This document shows, one piece after another, positions 47,964 through 59,339 of a DNA stretch of 64,000 nucleotides. This stretch comes from Mallotus nudiflorus (lineage: Eukaryota > Streptophyta > Magnoliopsida > Malpighiales > Euphorbiaceae). Both the position numbers and the translations under genes were made by a program. The stretch covers positions 1 to 64,000 of the forward strand of contig CANTUR010000529.1 of NCBI GenBank assembly GCA_947683625.1, read 5' to 3'. Below the pieces are notes generated by a model. It did not search any database and was not told the DNA's origin. It saw nothing but the letters and a program-made list of their open reading frames with translations. Positions within the stretch are counted from its first letter, which is position 1; every line of letters starts with the position of its first letter.

Positions 47964-49400
47964 TCAAGGAGGAAAGAGATACGGGTAAGAAGCTCGCATC
48001 TCAGCTTCAGTCTCCCACGTATGCTCTTCAACTCTGTCGCTACGCCATAGAACCTTGACCATCGAAATCTGCTTCGATCGCAACTGTCGAACTTGATAAT
48101 CAACGATCGCCACAGGTTCTTCCACAAATGTCAAATCTTCACTCACTTCTACACTGTCTGGTTGCAACACGCGTGAAGGATCTGAGATATACTTTCTCAA
48201 CATCGAGATATGGAATACTGGATGCACCTGTGACATACTCGGAGGCAAATCCAACCGATATGCAATAGTGCCAACTCTCTCCAGAATCTCAAACGGTCCA
48301 ACGTATCTCGGTGCTAACTTACCCTTCCTGCCAAATCTCATCACACCCTTCATCGGAGATACCTTCAGAAAAATGAAATCTCCAACTTGAAACTCCACAT
48401 CTCTGCGCCTAGGGTCCGCATAACTCTTCTGTCTACTAAGTGTGGTCTCTAATCTTCGCTTAATCACGACGACCTTCTCTGCAGCATCTTGAACCATCTC
48501 AGGTCCAGTCAAAGCTCTCTCACCAATCTCATCCCAACTCAACGGGGATCTACACTTCCTTCCATACAACGCCTCATACGGTGCCATGCCAATACTGCTA
48601 TGGTAGCTGTTATTATATACAAACTCAATAAGCGACAAATGATCATCCCAGCTACCTCCCAAATCCAAGACACACATCCTCAACATATCTTCTAGTGTCT
48701 GGATTGTCCTCTCAGACTGGCCATCTGTCTGAGGATGAAAAGCAATACTGAAGTCCAACCTAGTGCCCATCGCTTCCTGCAACTTCTGCCAAAAATGAGA
48801 AGTAAACACCGAACCTCTATCTGACATAATGGACACAGGTACTCCATGAAGGCACACAATATGCTTCATATACAACTTCGCCAATCTAGCAACTGAATAG
48901 GTGGCTTTCACAGGTAAGAAATGTGCAGACTTCGTCAACCTGTCTACGATCACCCAGATGGAGTCGTATCCATCCTTCGAACGAGGTAAACCAACCATAA
49001 AATCCATAGCTATCCTTTCCCACTTCCACTCGGGAATAGGAAGAGGCTGAAGCTTCCCAGAAGGCTTATGATGTTCGGTTTTCACTTGCTGACATGTCAG
49101 ACACTTCGTAACATAATCAGCGACATCCTTCTTCAATCCATCCCACCAGTATAGATCTCTGATACTGTGGTACATCTTAGTAACACCTGGATGAACGCTG
49201 TAAGCTGTAGAATGTGCTTCCTTTAAAATCTCCTCTCTCAAATCATCCACATCAGGAACACACAATCTACCACTGATCCACAACACACCATCATCATCAA
49301 GTGTGAAATCAGTGAACTTCCCTGCTCTGACATTCTCTGTAAGCTCTTCCAAAATGGGATCTCGGCTTTGAGCTGCTTTAATCCTATCCCTTAGTACAGA
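47964..49400 (-). pseudogene. Element B integrase with C-terminal chromodomain
   Basis: Open for 462 codons from 49352, separated from RNase H only by a TGA at 49401-49403. Domains in order: zinc-binding HHCC (HPGVTKMYHSIRDLYWW with KCLTCQQVK), catalytic core with D in MDFMVGLPRSKDGYDS, D in MSDRGSVFTSHFW and E in FHPQTDGQSERTIQ; a GPY/F module (APRYVGPFEILERVGT); then a chromodomain of about 50 residues (PVAIVDYQVRQLRSKQISMV, EEHTWETEAEMRASYP). The chromodomain and overall layout place the family in the Tekay/Del chromoviruses, whose chromodomain is thought to bind heterochromatin marks. All catalytic residues look intact. Confidence 0.93.
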
Positions 49401-51587
49401 TCACACTCTAAACTGAGCTAGCAGTCCACCTGATCTACTAATCTTCATCATCAGACCTTGATCCACCAACAGATGCAACTCTTGGATCAATGGTCTCCTC
49501 TCAATACTGATGTGAGCAAGACTACCTGAGGACTTCCTACTCAAGGCATCTGCTACCACATTAGCTTTACCCGGATGATATAAGATCTCACAGTCATAAT
49601 CCTTCAACAATTCCAACCATCTCCTCTGCCTCAAATTCAGATCTCGCTGCTGAAAAATGTACTTAAGGCTCTTGTGATCAGTAAATATCTCACAAGTCAC
49701 CCCGTATAGATAATGTCTCCAAATCTTCAAAGCAAAGATCACTGCAGCCATCTCAAGATCATGTGTAGGATAGTTCTGCTCATGCTTCTTCAACTGCCTC
49801 GAAGCATAGGCTATCACCCTTCCATTCTACATCAACACACAACCAAGACCAATTCTAGAGGCATCACAGTAAACTGTGAACTTATCCACACTATTAGGCA
49901 AAGCTAATACTGGCGCTGTGGTCATTTTCTGCTTCAACAACTGAAAACTATTCTCACAAGCTTCTGACCACTCGAATCTAACATTCTTCTGAGTCAAGTG
50001 AGTCATAGGGGCTGCAATCCTGGAAAAATCCTGCACAAACCGCCTATAATACCCGGCTAAACCCAGAAAACTTCGAATCTCTGTAACAGAAGTAGGTCTA
50101 GGCCATTCAGACACTGCCTCAACCTTCTGTGGATCAACTTGAATACCTTCTTTAGACACTACATGTCCAAGAAAAGAAACACTCTCCATCCAGAAATCAC
50201 ACTTCGAGAATTTAGCATAAAGTTGATGATCTCTCAGTGTCTGTAGTACAATCCTCAAATGATATACATGCTCTTCCATACTCCTCGAATATACTAGTAT
50301 ATCATCAATGAAGACTACTACAAACTGATCCACATACGGTCTGAATACTCTGTTCATCAGATCCATAAAAGCTGCTGGTGCATTAGTCAAACCAAAAGAC
50401 ATCACCAGAAACTCATAATGGCCATATCTAGTGCGGAATGCTGTCTTAGGAATATCAGCTTCACTAATCCGTAGCTGATGATAACCCGACCTCAAGTCAA
50501 CCTTAGAAAAAAACTGTGCACCCTGTAGCTGATCAAATAAATCATCTATCCTCGGGAGAGGACACTTGTTCTTCACTGTCACCTTATTCAACTCTCTGTA
50601 GTCAATGCACAGTCTCAGGGTACCATCCTTCTTCTTCACAAATAGGACTGGTGCACCCCAAGGAGAAACACTAGGTCTGATAAAACCTTTATCCAACAAC
50701 TCTTGCAACTGCTCCTTCAACTCTTTCAACTCTGCAGGAGCCATACGATAGGGTGGCATAGATATAGGAGTAGTACCTGATACCACATCTATACAGAACT
50801 CAATCTCTCTATGAGGTGGTAAATCTGGAAACTCCTCGGGAAAAACATCAGGAAACTCACAAGCAACAGGAACATCTGTGAGTGACAACTTCTCCACTGA
50901 CGTATCCCTGACCAATGCCAAATATCCCTGGCATCCTTTCTTCAATAACTTCCTAGCTGTAATAGCAGAAATAAGATTCTGAGGTGCTGAACTCCTATCA
51001 CCAACAAACTTAAACTCTTCTTCATCAGGAATTCTAAAAGTCACCTCCTTATTCCTGCAATCTACCATGGTGAAGTGCTGAGATAACCAATCCATTCCCA
51101 AAATAACATCAAACTCCATCACATCCAATAAAATCAAATCAGCGGGTAATTCTCTATCTCCCACAAGAACTGGACAACCAGAAAGAACAATATCGATGTC
51201 CAAGGAATCGCTTAGAGGAGTGGCAACAGATAAATGAAAAGCCATCCTCGAAGCTTGCCAACAAGATTTAGAAGCAAAAATAGGAGAAACAAACGAATGC
51301 GTGGCACCCGGATCAAACAAAACCCAAGCATCCAGGTAACAAACAGAAACAATACCTGCCACGACTGCATTAGATGCCTGAGCATCCTACTGAGTCAGAT
51401 GGAAGACTCTGGCCTGACCTCGACCTCCCTGCTGACTGGTAGAAGCCTGGCCAACACCTCTGGCACCTCCTCTAGTACCTCTACCATGACTCTGCTCTGG
51501 AATAAACTGAGTGGAACTCTGATGCTGGGCTGGTGGCAACTGAAATGGCACGGGTGCAGCACTAGCAATCGACTGCTATAGGAATTA
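49401..51587 (-). pseudogene. Element B protease, reverse transcriptase and RNase H
   Basis: Same frame as gag and integrase. The protease active site reads LFDPGATHSFV, with Pro at the usual Ser/Thr position, followed by VILGMDWLSQ. RT: WGAPVLFVKKKDGTLRLCID, YHQLRISEADIPKTAFRTRY and catalytic FIDD at 50301-50312, then SFLGLAGYYRRFV. RNase H: DKFTVYCDASRIGLG, then ASRQLKKHEQNYPTHDLEMA, EIFTDHKSL and KANVVADALSRK. Stops at 51585-51587, 51576-51578, 51387-51389, 49827-49829 and (end) 49401-49403 are the only lesions seen. Apart from these the domains look competent. Confidence 0.9.
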
Positions 51588-52706
51588 CAGAATCTGCTGC
51601 TGCTGATATCTGGAATAAGGACACGATCTAGCAAAATGTCCTGTCTGCCCGCATCTGAAACATGTCAGTGGTGTTAGATAATACGGTCCCTGATGGACTC
51701 TACCACAAGTCTGACAAACACTGGCCGCTGATCCAGAACTATGACCACTGCTGCTGCTCGAAGCACCTGATCCAAATCTGAACGATTTACGCTGACCTCC
51801 ACGGCCATGTCTACTGCTCCGATGCACTCGCTGCTGCTGTCTCTGACTCTGCTGAGTCGAACCTCGCTGCTGACTACTCGATCCAACATGAAAACTCGAA
51901 TATGGAGTAGCCTGCAATCCACTCGACTGAACTCCCAACTGGTAATAATCAGGCATCGCTCCCTGCCTAACTAATCTCAGCTCAATCTCCTTGGCTAACT
52001 CAATCACAGACTCGAGAGTAAGGCCTGCTGTAGGCATACCAGCAAAAGCTGAACCCAAACCAGTAACGTATGTAGTGACCACGAAATATTGATCTCGCAT
52101 CAGATCCTCGGCATATCTACCCAGACGAAGAAACTCTCGGGTATACTCCTCTACAGATCGATCTCCACGAGAAATACTGGTCAAACGGAGACGATAGCTC
52201 AAACGAAGAGTCTCTGGACAGAATCTCCTCATAAATCACTCTCGGAACTGAGCCCAGGTCATCGTCATCATATAGGGCTGGATCATCTGAATGAACCAAT
52301 CTAGAGCTGGTCCCTCGACAGACAACTCGACGATCATGATCCGCTGGTACTCGGTATGAGTAGTCCGAGTCCTAGTCTCAATCGCATGCAGAAAATCTAA
52401 TGGATCAGAAGTACCACCAAAAGCAATCCTGCCAACTCGGGCATAGAACAAAGCTGCCTCAGGGTCAGACATACCCTGCTGATAGGCAGGCTGAACAACT
52501 GGAGGAACAGGAACATCAAACTCAGGCTCTACAGGCTCCTCGTCCTGTAACTCTCTCTGCCTACGGCGACCTGTCGCTCCTCGAGGTCTACCTCTGCCAC
52601 GACCTCTACGTCTAACTGGCTGCTCAAGAGGTAAAACCTCGTCCTGAAAAGACTCATCATCCTCAGCCTCAACGACCGGTGGAGCGACACACGCTCGCCT
52701 CCTCAT
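51588..52706 (-). pseudogene. gag: Element B gag with zinc knuckle
   Basis: Starts at ATG 52704-52706 (MRRRACVAPP), right after a CTTTTCAG acceptor-like tract. An acidic/proline- and arginine-rich N-terminus (RRRGRGRGRPRGATGRRR) is followed by the capsid core (MSDPEAALFYARVGRIAFGG, VELSVEGPALDWFIQMI, YTREFLRLGRYAEDLMRDQY) and a CCHC zinc knuckle CFRCGQTGHFARSC near the end. One in-frame TGA at 52236-52238 splits it. Gag would assemble the virus-like particle in the cytoplasm. Confidence 0.9.
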
Positions 52707-52825
52707 TCTGAAAAGACAAACGGAAAGATTCAGACAAAACAGACAACGGAGGAATAACGCTGAAAACTAAAGCAAGGAATACTTATCAAGACATACTCGA
52801 ACCTAATACACTGCAGTAGTTACCA
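52707..52825 (-). promoter_or_regulatory. Predicted short intron in the element B leader
   Basis: In element orientation, TTTTG|GTAACTAC near 52820 could be a donor, and GTTTGTCTTTTCAG immediately before AATGAGG an acceptor. It would remove about 110 nt just upstream of the gag ATG. The same acceptor context exists in element A. Confidence 0.4.
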
Positions 52826-52888
52826 AAAGAAAACAAAACTTAAAACTAGGGCCACAACTCATATAACTAAGCCCTGACACAGAACTCC

Positions 52889-52900
52889 GCTCTGATACCA
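52889..52900 (-). other. Primer-binding site of element B (initiator tRNA-Met)
   Basis: Minus strand TGGTATCAGAGC, the classic initiator tRNA-Met complement, four bases inside the 5' LTR border at 52905. Confidence 0.93.
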
Positions 52901-52904
52901 ACTT

Positions 52905-55900
52905 TGTCACGACCCAAAAGAGGGGCCATGACCGGCGCTAGGGAACGGGAATTCTTTTGAATCCGGAACCCGTAGCAAGCCTAAAAATAAAATAAACATG
53001 GAATAATAACAATAACAATATAATATGCAGCGGAAATAAAAATCATAATATCATAATATTATTCACATCAACTGGATTTAAATCAAATCTCATCTCATAT
53101 ATATATATCTCTTTTAATACAAATCCAGTTTCAATATAATACAACTCTTTAAATAAAATACAAGAAATCCAATACTTTAATTCACAACTACTGCAGTGTC
53201 TAGATAAAATAAATAAGACTTAAGTAGATAATTTACACAAAGAAGCCGGGGCGGAAGAAATCCGGCGTATCGACCTGCTACTGAGGTCTGAGGATGTTGA
53301 CTCTCCTGAAAAATAGTCAACGGAGGGGAGTCAGACCTCACTGAGTGAATTACTATAACATATATACATACACACTAAGTGATAATGCATACAGTCAATA
53401 ATACATATTTAATATGTATATATACAGGCAAATTCACACAGATGCAGAAAAATCATTTTTATATATTTTATTGAAAATCACAGTTTATGAAGGATCATAT
53501 AGAACCCTAGAATATCGCAACCTCGGAAATAGTGTTAGACAACACTCTAGCCATACAGGCTCACTAATTCCAAATATATCCACTTATTCCATTTAGACAG
53601 TAGACTGGCCCCGAGACACTAAGTCAACCGAGCTCCAGCAGTCTAACTGCCAGTGTGATTGGCCCCGAGACACTTGGTCTACCGAGCTCCAACAATCACA
53701 CCCCAAACCATATCTCACACATCAAATAATCATAATCAATCAATATCCACAATTAAGTTAGTATTATAGCCTAAATACTATAGGCGTACCGGTACGTACT
53801 CGGTCCTAGTGCTGCCCACTAGGTAGCACGTTCTATCGATATCCTTCATTAATAAATATAAAACATTCATTCACAAAAATAAATGATGCATGAATTTCAA
53901 TAAAATAACAACATAAAACATATATATACCGAAAATATACCAAAAGTAAACCAGGTATATTTCGAGTATATATATGTCAAATGAATTCAATCAAATCATA
54001 AATTAAATTGGAAATATATTTAAAAACATTTTAAATATATTTTATTTACAAAACATGTATATAATTTATTATATACCAAAAATATACTTAAATACAAATC
54101 ATATTATTTATGCATTTTAATCAAAATAAAACATATATTTCTAAATCATGCATCATAAGCATATATATATAGTATAGTAACTCACCTAGTGCGCTCCACG
54201 AGATAGGTCCGACGGGCCTGGTCCACTAGCCCTCGATCTCGGCGCAACTAAACAAGCAATAAATAATCGACATCAGAATAAACCTAATAGAAATCCTAGA
54301 ATTCGATCTAGAGTATTTAAATACGAAAACAGAATTAGGGTTCGACTGGACATCACGTTTTACGAGAATTCTATCGAAAATTTGGCAGAACCTCCCCGGT
54401 AAAACGGACATCTCTCTACTCAAAAGAGTAGAGCCGACCCTGCAAAGAAACACACTTCAAAAAAACTACACAAGGCACAATCAAAATCCCACGGTCGGAC
54501 TCCAAACTACAGTCCACCGACCGGGGTCCACAAACACAGAATAATTCTAGAAATACCAAAAATACCCTTATAGCATAGAAATTCATTTTATAGGTAGAAA
54601 TTACATAATTAACCTTTAAATACATTAAAAACCAATAAAAACTCATTTTATTTGAAAAACCGTATATTATATATATAATTGAAAATAATTCACGAAAAAT
54701 AGTTTGTAGAAATCATTTTTATACCTTAAATAACTATTAAAACCAATTAAATTACATTTTTAGCCAATTTAGGGTAAAATTACCAAAATACCCCTATATA
54801 TATAAATATACTTAAATTACTTCAAAAATTCACCAAAAATCATACAATTATCCAAAATTAATTTTCTCAACATATTTATCAATAATATCAATAATTAAAC
54901 TCAATTAACCAATTAATTTCAAATAAAAACACATTTAACCTAATTTTCCCAAAATCACATAAACTTCAATAATTCAAAATAAATACTTAAAAATTCATAA
55001 AAATTCCAAATAAATTCCAATAATTCATTTCAACACCTAATTTAACCATAAAATCCAATTTCATAATTTAAATAATTAATTTCCGAAAATTAGAAAATAA
55101 TATTAAAATATTCAAAAATACCCAAAAATCCAAAAAATCTCCAAAAATTCTACAAAAATTCATACATGTATATTAAGCTATTAGGATCAACATTTGTGAA
55201 GGGAGTTTTCATGAATCATCCAATTCGAAGCTCAAAAAAATCAAAAACCCTAATATGGCCGAATTGGAAAATTCGAAACCTAAGCAATTCTATACCATTT
55301 TAGCTCAAACCAAAGCTAGAATCACACTCACCGGAGCTCAAGGAGAAGAAAGAGACCAGCGGTGTCGAAAACGGTGGTCGGAGGAGGGAGAAACGGCGAA
55401 GGGACAATTTTCGACCAAAAATGGAAAATGGAGCTGTTGGCGCCGGGGAAGGGAGCTGCTGGCGGCGGTGGAAAGCCGGGAGGCACACTGACGGTAGGTG
55501 GCCGGAGTTGCAGACGGTGGGGGGTGAGGTGGGTGGTGGTCGGGCGCGGGAGAGAAGGAAAGGAGAAGAAGAATAAGAAGAAAAAAGAAAAAGAAAGAAA
55601 GAAAAGAAAGAAAAAGAAACGAAAAAGAAAAAAAAGAAAAAAAAAGAAAAAAAATAAAATAAAATAATATTAAAATAATAATAATAAATAAATAATGAAA
55701 AAAATAATTTTAATAATTTAATATTAAATAAAATAATTAAATAATAATAAATGAATAAACAAATAATAAAATATTAGGGTAATATATTAAACCCTAATTA
55801 AATAAATATATACACACATAGTCTTTATTTAGTAATTTAAAAATACGTATGAGTTCATGCAAGTCCGAAAATACATTTAAAATAATTAATAATACATTGT

Positions 55901-56091
55901 TTACGTGAAAATTTCCCCGAAAATGCAAGTCCCGGGAAAATTTTACGTCAAACACTGAAAATAATACACAGTAATTAAAATAGGTTTTAAATACATATCA
56001 ACTCGTAAAAATATCATATAATATATAGAAATTATTAACACTGCATATCCCGGTACAGTGTAAAAATATTTTAAAAACACGGGATATTACA
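52905..56091 (-). repeat. 5' LTR of element B
   Basis: 3187 bp, from TGTCACGACCC to GGGATATTACA; the predicted promoter and leader for B transcription (minus direction). The short ORF is open at 54226-54453. Confidence 0.95.
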
Positions 56092-56998
56092 TTAATTAAA
56101 AATACTAAATAATTTATAGAAATCATTTTTAAACCTTAAATAACTAGTAAAACCAATTTAATTACATTTTTAGCCAATTTAGTGTCAAATTACCAAAATA
56201 CCCCTAGTTTCGTAAATTCCCTAAAATTAATAAAAAAAATTCACCAAAAATAGTATAATTACTCAAAATTAATTTTATCAACATATAATTAAATAATATT
56301 AATAAATATACTCAATTAACCAATTAATTTCAATAAAACACATAATTAACTTAATTTTTCAAAAATTACATAAACTAAATAAATTCAAAATAAATATATA
56401 AAATTCACAAAAATTACAAATAAATTTCTAAATTGCATTTCAACACCTATAATCATCATAAAAAACAATTTCATAATTTAATTAATTAATTTTTGAAAAT
56501 TTGAAAATATTAATAAAATAATCAAAAATCAAAATAATTCCTAAAAATTCCATAAAAATTCTAGAGTGTAGATTAAGCTACTAGGATTAATTTTTGTAAA
56601 GGGAGTTTGCTTGAATCAATCTAATTGAAGCTCAAAAAAATTCAAAACCCTAATAGGCCGAAATGGAAAATCAAAACCTAGGGAAATCTAGACCATTTTA
56701 AGTGAAACAAAGCTTGGAATCACACTCACCAGAGATCAAGCAGAAGATAGAGACCAATGGCGTCGAGTTTGGTGGTCGGAATCGGCTTGAACGACGATGA
56801 GATGAATTTCGGCTTCTCTTGGATTTTTCGGCCAAAACACACTGAAAATGGAGGCTAGAGGTGGTGGTGGCAAGCTAAGAGGCACATCAACAGCAAGAAA
56901 ATTGAGTTGCAGTGGCCGAATCACAATGGAGGATGATCGAGAGCTTGAGGAAGAAGATAATTATGTTAAAATTTTGTTTTTTGATAAATAATTATGTA

Positions 56999-57005
<7 letters not shown>

Positions 57006-57058
<53 letters not shown>
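57006..57058. repeat. AT microsatellite in the 5' LTR of A
   Basis: About 26 AT repeats; the equivalent tract in A's 3' LTR (33496-33578) is longer. Confidence 0.9.
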
Positions 57059-57061
<3 letters not shown>

Positions 57062-57511
57062 ATACTATATATTATAGTAATATATAATCTCACACACACT
57101 AAATATACACCACACACATTTTTTAATAGTATATACACATATATACACATATATAATTAATTAATTAATATTGAAACTAAATAATAAAAATTAAATTAAT
57201 TAATTAAACCCTAATTTAAATTAAATAAGGTACATATATGCATTCTATTTAGCACTTTAAAATTATATATGAGTTCAAGAAAATTCATAAAACTATTTAA
57301 AATAATTAACATTAAATTATTTACGTTTTAATTTCCTCGAAAATAAAATTCCTGAAAAAATTTTACGTAAAGAACTTAAAATAATATAAAATAGTTAAAA
57401 TTAACTTTAATAAATAACAAACTCATAAAAATATCATAAATATGTATAAAAATTATTAACACTGCATATCCCGATGCAGTTTAAAATTATTTAAAAACTC
57501 GTGATATTACA

Positions 57512-58387
57512 CCCCTTTACAAGAATTCATCCCCGAATTCCAAAAAGAAGAAGAAATACAAAATCAAGGAGGAAAGAGAAATGGGTAAGAAGCTCGCATC
57601 TTAGCTTTAGTCTCCCAAATATGCTCCTCTATTCTGTTACTGCGCCACAACACCTTGATCATCGAAATCTGCTTCGAACGCAACTGTCAAACTTGATAGT
57701 CAACAATCGTAACAAGTTCTTCCATAAATGTCAGGTCTTCATTCACTTCAACACTGTCGGGTTGCAACATGTGTGAAGGGTCTATGACATACTTCCTCAA
57801 CATCGAGATATGAAATACCGGATGCACTTGAGACATACCCGGAGGCAAAGCCAATCGATATGCAACAACGCCTACTCTCTCCAAAATCTCAAACAGTCCT
57901 ATATATCTCGGTGCTGGCTTACCCTTCCTGCCAAATCTCATAACACCTTTCATCAGAGACACCTTCAGAAAAATAAAGTCTCCTACCTGGAACTCCACAT
58001 CTCTATGTCTAGGATCCGCTTAACTCTTTTGCCTGCTAACTGTGGTCTCTAATTTGCTCCTGATCACAGTAACTTTCTCTGCAGCATCCTGAACCATCTT
58101 ATGTCTAGTCAAAGCTCTCTCACCAATCTCATCCCAACTCAGAGGGGATCTACACTTCCTTCTGTACAAAGCCTCATATGGTGTCATTCCAATACTACTA
58201 TGGTAGCTGTTATTATATGCAAACTCTAAGAGTGACAAATGATCATCCCAGCTACCTCTTAAATCCAAAAAACACATCCTTAACATATCTTCTAATGTCT
58301 GGATCATCCTCTCAGACTGACTATCTGTATGAGGATGAAAAGTAGTACTGAAATCCAACCTAGAGCCTATCGCTTCCTGTAGCTTCT
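57512..58387 (-). pseudogene. Element D integrase remnant (resumes after element A)
   Basis: Begins CCCCTTTACAAGAATTC, the continuation of D's polypurine tract interrupted at 30784. It encodes, on the minus strand, the end of the integrase core (MDFSTTFHPHTDSQSERMIQ at 58358 downward, with E), the GPY/F-like block (APRYIGLFEILERVG) and a decayed chromodomain with a stop after IVDYQV (about 57687). It stops abruptly at 58387, just upstream of the GTRLDF position of the integrase, where the LTR stub of E starts. Confidence 0.85.
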
Positions 58388-58479
58388 TATAATATCCTAA
58401 GTTTTTAAAATATTTTAAACTGCATCGGGATATGCAGTGTTAATAATTTTGTATATAATTATGATATTTTTATGAGTTT

Positions 58480-59292
58480 GATGCGATGGGCACTAGGTTG
58501 GATTTCAGTACTGCTTTTCATCCTCAGACAGATGGCCAGTCTGAGAGGACGATCCAGACACTGGAAGATATGTTGAGGATGTGTGTCTTAGATTTGGGAG
58601 GTAGCTGGGATGATCATTTGTCGCTTATTGAGTTTGCATATAATAACAGTTACCATAGCAGTATTGGCATGGCACCATATGAGGCGTTGTATGGAAGGAA
58701 GTGTAGATCCCCGTTGAGTTGGGATGAGATTGGTAAGAGAGCTTTGACTGGACCTGAGATGGTTCAGGATGTTGCAGAGAAAGTCACCGTGATTAAGCGC
58801 AGATTAGAGACCGTAGTTAGCAGACAGAAGAGTTATGCGGATCCTAGGCGCAGAGTTGTGGAGTTTCAGGTTGGAGATTTCATTTTTCTGAAGGTATCTC
58901 TGATGAAGGGTGTGATGAGATTTGGTAGGAAGGGTAAGTTAGCACCGAGATACATTGGACCGTTTGAGATTCTGGAGAGAGTTGGCACTGTTGCATATCG
59001 GTTGGATTTGCCTCCGAGTATGTCACAAGTGCATCCAGTATTTCATATCTTGATGTTGAGGAAGTATATCTCAGATCCTTCACACGTGTTGCAACCTGAC
59101 AGTGTGGAAGTGAGTTAAGATTTGACGTTTGTGGAAGAACCTGTGGCGATCGTTGATTTTCAAGTTCGACAATTGCGATCGAAGCAGATTCCGATGGTCA
59201 AGGTTCTGTGGCGTAGCGACAGAGTTGAAGAGCATACGTGGGAGACTGAAGCTGAGATGCGAGCTTCTTACCCGTATCTCTTTCCTTCTTGA
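58480..59292 (+). pseudogene. Element E integrase core end and chromodomain
   Basis: Open from ATG 58486 (MGTRLDFSTAFHPQTDGQSE, with the catalytic E) to a TAA at 59116-59118, then in frame through EEPVAIVDFQVRQLRSKQIP and EEHTWETEAEMRASYPYLF to the natural TGA at 59290-59292. The GPY/F block (APRYIGPFEILERVGTVAYR) and chromodomain are well kept and closer to element B than to D. The N-terminal integrase half is absent. Confidence 0.9.
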
Positions 59293-59329
59293 TCTTATGT
59301 TTTGGAATTCGGGGACGAATTCTTGTAAT

Positions 59330-59338
59330 GGGGGGAGA
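59330..59338 (+). other. Polypurine tract of element E
   Basis: GGGGGGAGA, followed by CTGTAATATC, the LTR start. Confidence 0.85.
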
Positions 59339-59339
59339 C

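Larger units (their letters stand above)
44695..56091 (-). mobile_element. Young full-length T-family (Tekay/Del-like) element B
   Basis: 11,397 bp, flanked by TTAAT at 44690-44694 and 56092-56096. LTRs at 44695-47916 (3') and 52905-56091 (5') look nearly identical; the largest visible difference is a deletion of about 27 bp near 54704, between TTT repeats. Primer site and polypurine tract are perfect. The gag-pol reading is one continuous frame of 1581 codons from 52706 to 47964, with six stop codons and no frameshift. It is the most recent full-length insertion here. Confidence 0.95.
30785..57511 (-). mobile_element. T-family (Tekay/Del-like) element A, containing solo LTR C and element B
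   Basis: Full-length minus-strand element: 3' LTR 30785-34020, coding region, primer site, 5' LTR 42885-57511 (split by B). Without C and B it is about 11.4 kb. It sits in the polypurine tract of element D: left flank CCCCC (30780-30784), right flank CCCCT (57512-57516), a target duplication in a C-run with one base lost. Its genes carry many more stops than those of B. Confidence 0.88.
42885..57511 (-). repeat. 5' LTR of element A, split by element B
   Basis: Parts 42885-44694 and 56097-57511 total about 3225 bp, close to A's 3' LTR (3236 bp). The two parts rejoin exactly when B and one TTAAT are removed, as shown by the uninterrupted copy at 32581-32610. AT microsatellite at 57006-57058. 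Confidence 0.9.

Noticed and set aside
51300..51340. DPGA in place of D[S/T]GA at the protease active site of B as evidence of inactivation
   Set aside because: I believe Pro at this position also occurs in related plant elements, so it cannot be counted as damage without an alignment.
57512..58387. Tandem LTR-internal-LTR-internal array formed by unequal crossing over
   Set aside because: The continuity of the polypurine tract from 30774-30784 into 57512 shows that this segment belongs to element D, split by insertion of A.
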